From positions 1-64,000 of the forward strand of contig CANJJS010000008.1 in assembly GCA_947474705.1 (NCBI GenBank): 64,000 nt of DNA, given 5' to 3'. Numbering within the stretch: position 1 is the first letter of the stretch; the number at the start of each line of letters is the position of its first letter. Below, in pieces: positions 6,193 through 13,649 of the stretch. Made by a program: the position numbers and the translations under genes. The notes beneath the pieces are model-generated. The model ran no database searches and was not told where the DNA came from. It worked only from the letters and a program-made list of their open reading frames with translations. The stretch comes from Acetobacteraceae bacterium (GTDB lineage: Bacteria; Pseudomonadota; Alphaproteobacteria; Acetobacterales; Acetobacteraceae).

Positions 6193-8550
6193 TTAGTTTT
6201 GGGTGGGGCTTGAGGCGCTGGCCGTTTGGATCGCGCGCCAAACGCGTTCCGGGGTTGCCGGCATGTCCAGCCATTCGACGCCCAGGGGGCGTAGGGCGTC
6301 GAGGACGGCGCTCATGAGAACGGGGAGGGCGCCGACTGTTCCGGCCTCGCCGGCGCCTTTCACGCCCAGCGGGTTGGTGGCGGTGGGTTGAGGGTTGCTG
6401 GCGACGTCCATGTCCGGAAAATCGTCCGCGCGCGGCATGGGGTAATCCATGAAGCTGGCGGTCAGGATTTGTCCTTCGCCGTAAATCACGTTCTCTCCGA
6501 ACACCTGGCCGAACCCCTGGGCCACGCCGCCGTGGATCTGGCCTTTCAGGAGCAGCGGGTTGATGACGGTGCCGACGTCGTCGACCACGAGGTAGCGGAG
6601 CAGCGCGGTCGCGCCGGTTTCGGGGTCGATTTCCACTTCGGCGATATGGCAGCCGTTGGGGAAGGTGGCGTCGCCGGGCCGGGTGACCAGGTGGGCGGCG
6701 AGGCCCAGGGGCTGGCCGGGGGGGAGGGCGCCGGGGAGGTAGGAGCGTTTGGCGAGGGCTTCGATGCCGATGACCTTGTCGGTGCCGGCGACGCGGAATT
6801 CGCCCGTGGAAAACTCGATATCCGCGGCGCTGGCTTCGAACAGATGCGCGGCGATCTGTTTGCCGCGTTCGACGATCTGGTCCGCCGCGCCCATCAGGGC
6901 GGTGCCCGCCGCCATCATGCTGCGGGAGCCGATGGTGCCGCGGCCGTGCGTGACCTTGTCGGTATCGCCGCAGATGAAACGAACGCGTTCGGCGGGGATC
7001 CCGAGCGCGTCGAACACCATTTGGCGGAACACGGTTTCGTGGCCTTGGCCGTGGTTGTGGCTGCCCAGAAGGAGGGTCACGCTGCCGCCGGAGTCAAAGC
7101 GGATTTCCGCGCCTTCCTCCATGGGGTTGCGGTGCGGGCCGCCGGCGGCCTCGATGGGATTGGCGATGCCGATGCCGCGCAGCTTGCCGCGGGACTCGCT
7201 TGCGGCGCGGCGGGCGGGAAACCCGTCCCAGTCGGCGGCGGCGAGGGCCATGCGCATGTTTTCGGGGAAGTCGCCGCTGTCGTATTCGTAGTGGAGGCCG
7301 GTCTTGAACGGCATTTGGCCCGGCTGGATCAGGTTGCGCTGACGCAGCCCGACGCGGTCGAGGCCCATGCGGGCGGCGGCGAGGTCGATGCATTGTTCGA
7401 TGGCATAGATTGCCTCGGGCCGGCCGGCGCCGCGATAGGGCGCGGTGGGCTGGGTGTTGGTCATCGCGCCCCGGACCTCCGTGCAAATGGCGGGGGTGCG
7501 ATAGACGCCCGCGAGGCCGCCGACATTGTTGGTGCTGCTGACCGGTCCCTGCCAGGCGAGGTAGCCGCCAAGGTTGCACAATGTGGTGACTCGCAACGCC
7601 AGGAAGTCGCCTTCGGCGTTCAAGGCCAGTTCGGCGACGCTGTCATTGTCGCGGGCGTGGGTGTCGGCCAGGAAGCTTTCGGTGCGGGTGGCGGTCCAGC
7701 GCACGGGCCGGCCCAAGAGTTTCGCGGCGTGGAGGGCGAGGACGTGCTCGGGGAAGGGGCTTTCCTTCATGCCGAACCCGGCGCCGACGTCGGGCGAGAT
7801 AATTCGCAGCCGGTTGCTGGGGATTTTCAGCGCGAACTCGGCGATTTCGTTGCGCATGACGTGGGGCAACTGGGTGCCGGTGACGAGGGTGTAACGTTCC
7901 TCGGCCGGGTCGTAACTCGCGAGCAGGTTGCGGGGTTCGAGCGGGTTGGCGGAGACGCGGGTGACACGGAAGGGCAGCCGGACGACGTGCGCGGCGCGGG
8001 TCATGGCGCGCTCGACCGCGGCGAAATCGCCCATGCGGAACAGGAAGCTTTCGTTGCCGGGGATCAGGCCGGGCCAGAGTTCGGGCGCGCCGGGGGCGAG
8101 GGCGGCGGCGCTGTCGGTGACCGCGGGCAGAGGCTCGTACTCGATTTCGATCGCCTCGGCGGCGTCGAGCGCCAGCGCGTGGGTTTCGGCGATCGCGCAT
8201 GCCACGGGATCGCCGACATAGCGGACGGTGTCCGAGGCCAGCATGCGCCAGGGTGTTTGGTCGATCGGTTTGCCGTCGCGGCGGTGACGCGGGGTGACGC
8301 AGCGCAGGACGCCGAGGTCCGGGATGTCGGCGGCGGTCAGCACCGCGAGCACGCCGGGGATGGCACGGGCTTTGGCGGTGTCGATGCGTAGGATGCGGGC
8401 GTGCGGGTGGGGCGAGCGCAGCAGGACCATGCGGGTGGCGTTGGCGGTGGGCAGGTCGTCGACATAGCGGCCGATGCCGCGCAGGAACCGCGCGTCTTCC
8501 ACGCGGCGCATGGGCGCGCCGATCCCGGTGCCGAGTTTCGATGGTTGCAT
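6193..8550 (-). CDS. Xanthine dehydrogenase-family molybdopterin-binding subunit
   Basis: A 785-residue large subunit of the molybdenum hydroxylase (xanthine/aldehyde oxidase) family. The N-terminal aldehyde-oxidase a/b hammerhead domain begins at GAPMRRVEDARFLRGIGRYV. The Moco-binding part contains GAGFGMK, the APYRGAGRPE loop and GVKGAGEAGTVG near the C-terminus, whose glutamate is the usual catalytic base. The loop lacks the AYxCSFR signature of carbon monoxide dehydrogenase, so CO oxidation is unlikely. A hydroxylation of an aldehyde or N-heterocycle is expected but the substrate is unknown. Genes for the matching FAD and 2Fe-2S subunits are not adjacent, so they must be elsewhere if the complex is functional. 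The ATG at 8550 fits the family N-terminus. Confidence 0.9.
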   Translation of the reverse strand: MQPSKLGTGIGAPMRRVEDARFLRGIGRYVDDLPTANATRMVLLRSPHPHARILRIDTAKARAIPGVLAVLTAADIPDLGVLRCVTPRHRRDGKPIDQTPWRMLASDTVRYVGDPVACAIAETHALALDAAEAIEIEYEPLPAVTDSAAALAPGAPELWPGLIPGNESFLFRMGDFAAVERAMTRAAHVVRLPFRVTRVSANPLEPRNLLASYDPAEERYTLVTGTQLPHVMRNEIAEFALKIPSNRLRIISPDVGAGFGMKESPFPEHVLALHAAKLLGRPVRWTATRTESFLADTHARDNDSVAELALNAEGDFLALRVTTLCNLGGYLAWQGPVSSTNNVGGLAGVYRTPAICTEVRGAMTNTQPTAPYRGAGRPEAIYAIEQCIDLAAARMGLDRVGLRQRNLIQPGQMPFKTGLHYEYDSGDFPENMRMALAAADWDGFPARRAASESRGKLRGIGIANPIEAAGGPHRNPMEEGAEIRFDSGGSVTLLLGSHNHGQGHETVFRQMVFDALGIPAERVRFICGDTDKVTHGRGTIGSRSMMAAGTALMGAADQIVERGKQIAAHLFEASAADIEFSTGEFRVAGTDKVIGIEALAKRSYLPGALPPGQPLGLAAHLVTRPGDATFPNGCHIAEVEIDPETGATALLRYLVVDDVGTVINPLLLKGQIHGGVAQGFGQVFGENVIYGEGQILTASFMDYPMPRADDFPDMDVASNPQPTATNPLGVKGAGEAGTVGALPVLMSAVLDALRPLGVEWLDMPATPERVWRAIQTASASSPTQN

Positions 8551-8642
8551 GCTGGTTCCCTTCCGCTGAGTCGATTTGCATTCGCCGATGTTTCTTTCGC
8601 GGGTAAAGCCGCGTCAGTCCATCGGCGATATTCCGATGCCGC

Positions 8643-9449
8643 TTATCGCGGCACGTCGCCCGCGATGGTCATGCGGAAATGCAAGCGCTCTTGCTCGCCG
8701 TAATCGTGGACGGCGAAGTGGACCGCGGACCGGTTGTCCCACATCACGACATCGCCGGGTTGCCAGCGGTGGCGGTAGCAGAAGGCGGGCTGGGTGGCGT
8801 GCGCGGCGAACAGCGCGACGATCGCGCGGCTTTCCGATTCGGAGAAGCCTTCGAGCCGGACGGTGGGATCGTAGGACAGATACAGCGCTTTGCGTCCGGT
8901 CTCCGGGTGGGTGCGGACCACGGGGTGATCCGCGGTCTTCACCGCGCTCGACGCATCGCCCATGACTCGTCCCATGCTGGCGGTCCGGTAATACCCGGCC
9001 CGTAATGTTTCGGCGAGCGCGCGCAGGCCCGGCGAAAGTGTCTCATAGGCGAGATATTGATTGGCGAACATTGTGTCGCCGCCGGCGGGTGGGACCGTCT
9101 GTGCCGCCAGGATCGACAGGGCCGGCGGCCGCGGGGAGAAGACGGAATCGGTGTGCCAGTATTCCGTCGTCGTGCCCGCCTTGCCGCGGTTGCGGATGGC
9201 GATCGTGTCGGGGAAGCCGTCCAGCGGCGTGGCGTGGGGGGTGTGGAATGTCTCGCCCCACCGGTGGCCAAATTCCGTCAGATCGGCGGCGTTCAAATGC
9301 TGATCGCGGAACACCAGCATGCAATTGTCGAGAAATGCCTGGCGGATGTCCGCGAAGCGCGTGTCGTCGAGGCCGCGCAGGTCGAGGTCCAGAATTTCCG
9401 CGCCGATTGAGCCCGTGAGGGGCCGCATGGTCATGGTGTTCGCGCGCAT
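8643..9449 (-). CDS. TauD/TfdA-family Fe(II)/2-oxoglutarate dioxygenase
   Basis: The enzyme has 268 residues and a jelly-roll fold. The iron ligands are visible: HxD in EYWHTDSVF and the distal histidine in NRSAVHFAVHDY, followed by the 2-oxoglutarate-binding arginine in LHFRM. Members oxidise taurine, aryloxyalkanoates or similar small acids, and the substrate here cannot be read. The ATG at 9449 is chosen because AGGGAG lies 6 bases upstream; the frame stays open to 9527. It sits 92 bases upstream of the molybdenum hydroxylase on the same strand, so the two may form one catabolic transcript. Confidence 0.88.
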   Translation of the reverse strand: MRANTMTMRPLTGSIGAEILDLDLRGLDDTRFADIRQAFLDNCMLVFRDQHLNAADLTEFGHRWGETFHTPHATPLDGFPDTIAIRNRGKAGTTTEYWHTDSVFSPRPPALSILAAQTVPPAGGDTMFANQYLAYETLSPGLRALAETLRAGYYRTASMGRVMGDASSAVKTADHPVVRTHPETGRKALYLSYDPTVRLEGFSESESRAIVALFAAHATQPAFCYRHRWQPGDVVMWDNRSAVHFAVHDYGEQERLHFRMTIAGDVPR

Positions 9450-9897
9450 GTTCATCTCCCTTTTGCCATGGGGAGGGCCCGGCCGGCCCGTTTCCCCTGC
9501 CCCGCCTGGGGCCGGGGGCGCGATCATGACCGATTGTTCGCGCCGTCACTACCCGGTGCCGCTTTCGCGCCGCCGCCATGTTCAGGCGGGCCGCGGCGAT
9601 TATTACGTGAAAGGATCAATGGCGATGCGCGCGTGGTTGGATATCCCGTGTGTTCTGCTAAAAGCCGCTTCATATGTTTCGGTTCGTAACTGGAAAACGA
9701 GGGTCCGGGCCGGGAGAGTTGCCGGGACTGGACTATATATTCGTATCTTACTTTCGCGAAAATCCATAAAATCGTAAAATAGCGAATTTTCATTGACATT
9801 TGGAGCGGCCGGGCTTGTTTCAGTATTATGCGCATGCTACCTGAAGTCGCCTCCGGTACGAGGCGCGAACGGAAACGGTCAGTAGCGGGGCGGACTT
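9450..9897. other. Gene-free, A+T-richer intergenic region
   Basis: This is the shared upstream region of the minus-strand dioxygenase and the plus-strand isoprenoid-like operon. The segment from about 9600 to 9840 is markedly more A+T-rich than its surroundings. It contains TTGACA at 9794-9799 but no well-spaced -10, the nearest TATTAT being 25 bases further. Short open frames here lack coding character. A regulatory role for the downstream operon is likely but no specific site is recognised. Confidence 0.5.
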
Positions 9898-10491
9898 ATG
9901 AGCGGTACGGGCAATCCCTTCAACGATCCACGGCGTATGGGATCCGATCCCGCGTCTCAGTTGTTTGAAGTCGCGAGCGATTTTTGGACAAGGGGGGTGG
10001 ATGCCTGGCGCTCCGCTCTTGGCGCGGGCGCCATGCCCGGCGGTGGCCGTTCCCCGTTTGGCGCCGCGACGGGTGCGCCGGATGACCACGATCGCACCGG
10101 CGAAGGACTCGCCGCCTGGCAGGCGGCCACGGAGCAGTTCGCGAACCTGGCCCCGGCGATGTCGCGGGCCTGGATGATCGCGGCGGGCAGCACCGGCCGG
10201 TACTGGGGCACCATCGCCGAGGTTCACGCGCGGTATCAAGGGGCGATCGCGCAGGCCGCGGTGGACCGGTCGTCCGGGCAAGCGGCGGCCTCCCCGGCGG
10301 AGTGCCGGTTGCTGGCCGACGAATTGCGGGCCTATCTGCGGGAGATCGGCGATGCCGCGCTGTTGGAGGCGCGGCGCCTGCAGACGGAGTTGGAGGCGGT
10401 TGGCGAGGAAATCGCCCAGGCGACCAATGCCGCGTCTTTGGGCGGGTCCACGCCGGATCCGCGGCCGCGCCGCCATCGGGTGAAGCCATGA
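9898..10491 (+). CDS. Phasin/PhaE-like hypothetical protein
   Basis: The product has 197 residues and no signal peptide or membrane helix. The N-terminal part is low in complexity and rich in Gly/Pro. From about residue 65 it is mostly alpha-helical and rich in Ala, Trp and Gln (AAWQAATEQFANLAPAMSRAW), and the C-terminal third (about 135-175) is amphipathic and heptad-like. This composition is similar to PHA-synthase subunit PhaE or phasins, which coat hydrophobic inclusions, but no diagnostic motif was seen and the link is an inference. It is the first gene of an operon, and its TGA overlaps the ATG of the polyprenyl synthetase (ATGA). A role in binding a hydrophobic product of the downstream enzymes would fit. 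Confidence 0.5.
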   Translation: MSGTGNPFNDPRRMGSDPASQLFEVASDFWTRGVDAWRSALGAGAMPGGGRSPFGAATGAPDDHDRTGEGLAAWQAATEQFANLAPAMSRAWMIAAGSTGRYWGTIAEVHARYQGAIAQAAVDRSSGQAAASPAECRLLADELRAYLREIGDAALLEARRLQTELEAVGEEIAQATNAASLGGSTPDPRPRRHRVKP

Positions 10492-11435
10492 GCGAGACCT
10501 CGCCACACCCCGTGTCGGCCGGGGGCGTCATCGCCGCGCTGGGCTTCACGCGCGAAATGGAGATTTTGCGGGAGCGGATCGGGAACTGGACCGCGAGCCG
10601 CGATCCGGAGATTCGCGCGGAACTGGAGTGGCAGTTTCTGTCCGGCTCCAAATATTTCCGGCCTTTGACTCTCTTCGCCTGTTATCGCGCCATGACCCCT
10701 GGGCCGATCCCAGAACATATCATGACATCCGCCTTGGTCGTCGAAATGTTCCACAATATGACGCTGATCGTGGACGATATCCTCGACCGTTCCGACGAGC
10801 GGCGCGGGCGCGCGACGTTGCACACGAAGTTTGGCGAACTGAACGCGTTGATGGTGTCTGGATACATCGTGGCCGATGGGTATGAGCAACTCGGCGGCGA
10901 TATCCAGGCGATCGGTCTGATGTCGGAACTGGTGAAACGTCTCGGGGTCGCGGAATGCATGCAATGGCGGCTGCGGCGTAGAAAACTGGGAGTCGAGGAC
11001 TGGCGCAAGATCGCCGGCGAGGACACCGGGTCGATGTTCGAGGTTTGCGCGTGTCTGGGCGATCGCACCGGGCGGCTGCGTAAATTCGGTGCTTTGTTGG
11101 GGCTGCTGTATCACGGTTGCGACGATGTCGGCGATGTGCGCGGCGCGGTCGCGTTGGGTGGCGGCGGCGAGGAAGATGTCCGCGACGGGATTTTGACATT
11201 GCCCGCGGCGCTGGCGATTCGCGATTCGCGGGTTGGGGATCTGTTCACCAAGGAAAATCCCACCGATGCGGATTTGGCCGCGATCGCCGCGGCCTTCGCG
11301 CGCTGTCTGCCGGAGGCGGAAGCCTATCTCGACGGTGTGGCGGACGAGGCGCGGCGGGAGGCGCGGTTGTTTTGCCCGAACCCCGATCCGTTGTTCGCGA
11401 TCGTCGCCCAGACCCGTAAGTTGAGCGCGGCCTGA
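10488..11435 (+). CDS. Polyprenyl synthetase family protein, variant active site
   Basis: A 315-residue all-helical trans-isoprenyl diphosphate synthase homologue. Visible signatures are GSKYFRP (53-59; equivalent of GGKRLRP), the first aspartate-rich motif DDILDRSDERRG (96-107) and the second DDVGD (212-216). Two lysines that normally contact diphosphate are absent: the KT pair is D179-T180, and GKxTLP is GILTLP (234-239). The protein may therefore condense an unusual substrate, act slowly, or have left chain elongation altogether. It overlaps the upstream gene by 4 bases and is followed 63 bases later by the flavoprotein, so it likely feeds or receives an isoprenoid in the same pathway. Confidence 0.82.
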   Translation: MSETSPHPVSAGGVIAALGFTREMEILRERIGNWTASRDPEIRAELEWQFLSGSKYFRPLTLFACYRAMTPGPIPEHIMTSALVVEMFHNMTLIVDDILDRSDERRGRATLHTKFGELNALMVSGYIVADGYEQLGGDIQAIGLMSELVKRLGVAECMQWRLRRRKLGVEDWRKIAGEDTGSMFEVCACLGDRTGRLRKFGALLGLLYHGCDDVGDVRGAVALGGGGEEDVRDGILTLPAALAIRDSRVGDLFTKENPTDADLAAIAAAFARCLPEAEAYLDGVADEARREARLFCPNPDPLFAIVAQTRKLSAA

Positions 11436-11498
11436 GGTTCGAGGTATTCTGGCGGGCGGCGTATCGGCGTTATGACTCTCTGAAAGGAATTGCGGGCG

Positions 11499-13649
11499 AT
11501 GAACAGCGCTTCGGGTCAGTCCGTGACGATCGTGGGTGCCGGCGCCGCCGGCCTGAGCGCCGCCCTGCGGCTGGTCGCGCGGGGTTACAAAGTCACTGTT
11601 TACGAAGCCACGGGCAGGGCCGGCGGGAACGCCGGCGTCACACCGGTGTCCTATGGCGACAAGACGGTCAATTTCGAAGTTTTCCCGCATATGTACGGGT
11701 TTTGGTACGATAATTTCTTCGACATCGCGGAAAACGAACTGGGTCTCCGCCGCGACGTGGATTTCAAGGCGTGCGACCGTATCGGCGTGATCGACCGCCA
11801 CAAGCAGGGACATTTGAAGTTCCTGGAAAATCTGGGTGCGTTGAAGACCGTGTGGCAGAACCTGACCGCCGGGGTTGTGCCGGTCGCCGATACGATTTTG
11901 GCGTTTTACGCGGTGCTCGATCTGTTGACTCACGATTTTTCGCACACCGGCGATCTGATCGACGCGCAGACGGTGAACGGTTTCGTGGTCTCGCGGCCCT
12001 ACGCGACCGAAGGCGTGGCGGGTATTTTCGAGAAAGAGTTGATAGGCATTTGGTCGATCGACAGCTATGTGACCTCGGCGTTCGCTTATCAGTCGTTTCT
12101 GAAATATCAGGGAAAGGACCCGATCCCCGATTATTGGCTGTTGAAAGGCGACGCATACGAGGTCATTTTCAAGCCGTGGGTCGAGAAGCTGAAGCGGCTG
12201 GGTGTCGAGTTTGTCTGGAACACGAAAGTTCTGGGCGTCACCGTCGAGCATGGGCGGGCGGCGCGTATTTGCATCGCGAGCGATCCGGGGCTCGAGGAGA
12301 ATGGGTTGGATGGCGATGGGCGCGGGTACAAGGACCCGCGTATCGTTCCGGTTGAAAATTTAATTGTCGCGGTGCCGCAGACCGGGCTTGGCGATCTGGC
12401 GCTGACATCGGCCGAGGCCGCGCGGGCGCTCGCGATCTCGAACCGCTACGATCACGCGGCGCGGGCGATTTTCGAGGTTGAGGAAATTCTGGCGGAATTC
12501 GAGAAGAAGGCGCGTGCGGCGGAACGGCGGATGGGCGATCGGCCTGGACCGGCGCGTGCCTCGGCCGGGCGTGCCGAACGCGTGGCCGTGTTTCGCGAGC
12601 AGGTGGGCCGTCCCGGTGGGTTGATCCACGATTTGCTTGAAGATGTCGCGGAAGAGTACGCGGAAAAGGCTTCGGCGCCCCGGAACCAGTTCAACACGAT
12701 TGCGGGACAGGTGCCGTCTTTGGCGAGCACGCGGGCCACCCAGCACGCGACGCAGGCGATTTTGTATATTCCGTTCAATAGAAAGCTGCCGGGCATTCCG
12801 GATTATTTCGTGTATTTGAGCGAGTCCGTATATGGCCTGACCTATGTGCGCGTGCCTTACGTGGAAGCCGCGCTGGGTGTGCCCTTGGCGTTGGCCGTGT
12901 GTATCTCTGGGTTTGTCAATATACCGACCGATATGGGCGGGTTTCTGGAAGCCACGGATTCTGGGGGCGGCCAGCCGGGGGACATATTGAACCGGAACGC
13001 GCGGCATGAGATCGCGGCGGCGGTGATGAAGGAACTCCGGAACTATGTCGTGTTCGACGACGGGGATGTTTGTCAGGAAAAGGTTTATCTGAAGTCCAAC
13101 GCGGATCAGAAGCTGTTTTTGAATGTCGTGGGGAGCCACTCGATCGCGCCGCGCATTCAATATCCCGCGATTGAAAATCTGTATTTCGCGGTTGGCACGC
13201 AGGAGAATCCGGTTCAGATCACGACGCTGGAATGTTCGATCATCGGCGGGATCCAGGCGGCACAGGCGGTGTGGACGAAGAATCCGGCGTCGAACGGGAA
13301 CCGGGCCAATCCGATCGAGGCGATCGTTCCGGAGACCTGGGGCCTCGCCACGTTATGGGCGGGGAAAATCCTCCTGACCCCTTGGGCCGCCTATGCGAAG
13401 TGGTGGACGGTGTGCGAGCAGGCCTGGTCGATCCCGCCGGGAACGGACAGTGGAAGCGTGGCGACGGTTTCGGTGCCGGAGCGGGTGCTTTCGCAATCGG
13501 GGCGGTTGTTCGCGGGGGCCGCGGACACGGCGCGGATTGTCGGGCAGACGGCGGTGGAGGCCGTGGGGGCGTCGTTCGGGATCTGGAGTAACATGGCGCG
13601 GGCCTTTCAGGCGGGTCGCGGGCGGCGGGGCGGTGGCCGGTTGCGTTGA
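11499..13649 (+). CDS. FAD-dependent oxidoreductase, carotenoid-desaturase-like
   Basis: The 716-residue flavoprotein opens with a dinucleotide-binding fold, VGAGAAGLSAALRL then an acidic residue in VYEA (about 11-37), followed by the GRAGGNAG loop, as in phytoene and zeta-carotene desaturases and hydroxysqualene dehydroxylases. The C-terminal FAD closure is near NLYFAVGTQENPVQITTLECS. It is longer than typical desaturases (about 500) because of a charged Ala/Arg-rich insertion at about 320-370 and a C-terminal extension of about 110 residues after the FAD closure. The ATG at 11499 follows AAGGAA. Its partner is the upstream polyprenyl synthetase, so an isoprenoid chain is the probable substrate. 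The stop overlaps the TTG start of the next gene. Confidence 0.78.
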   Translation: MNSASGQSVTIVGAGAAGLSAALRLVARGYKVTVYEATGRAGGNAGVTPVSYGDKTVNFEVFPHMYGFWYDNFFDIAENELGLRRDVDFKACDRIGVIDRHKQGHLKFLENLGALKTVWQNLTAGVVPVADTILAFYAVLDLLTHDFSHTGDLIDAQTVNGFVVSRPYATEGVAGIFEKELIGIWSIDSYVTSAFAYQSFLKYQGKDPIPDYWLLKGDAYEVIFKPWVEKLKRLGVEFVWNTKVLGVTVEHGRAARICIASDPGLEENGLDGDGRGYKDPRIVPVENLIVAVPQTGLGDLALTSAEAARALAISNRYDHAARAIFEVEEILAEFEKKARAAERRMGDRPGPARASAGRAERVAVFREQVGRPGGLIHDLLEDVAEEYAEKASAPRNQFNTIAGQVPSLASTRATQHATQAILYIPFNRKLPGIPDYFVYLSESVYGLTYVRVPYVEAALGVPLALAVCISGFVNIPTDMGGFLEATDSGGGQPGDILNRNARHEIAAAVMKELRNYVVFDDGDVCQEKVYLKSNADQKLFLNVVGSHSIAPRIQYPAIENLYFAVGTQENPVQITTLECSIIGGIQAAQAVWTKNPASNGNRANPIEAIVPETWGLATLWAGKILLTPWAAYAKWWTVCEQAWSIPPGTDSGSVATVSVPERVLSQSGRLFAGAADTARIVGQTAVEAVGASFGIWSNMARAFQAGRGRRGGGRLR

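Noticed and set aside
6388-8391. A 667-codon open frame on the plus strand opposite the molybdenum hydroxylase gene
   Set aside because: It is antisense to a well-conserved family protein, and its product is a Gly/Ala/Asp/His-rich composition typical of reversed high-G+C codons. Similar long antisense frames occur opposite flhA, fliF, dnaK, the degP-like gene and the polyprenyl synthetase.
9524-9835. A 103-codon minus-strand frame in the gap before the phasin-like gene
   Set aside because: No family resemblance, no ribosome-binding site, and it crosses the A+T-rich likely promoter region.
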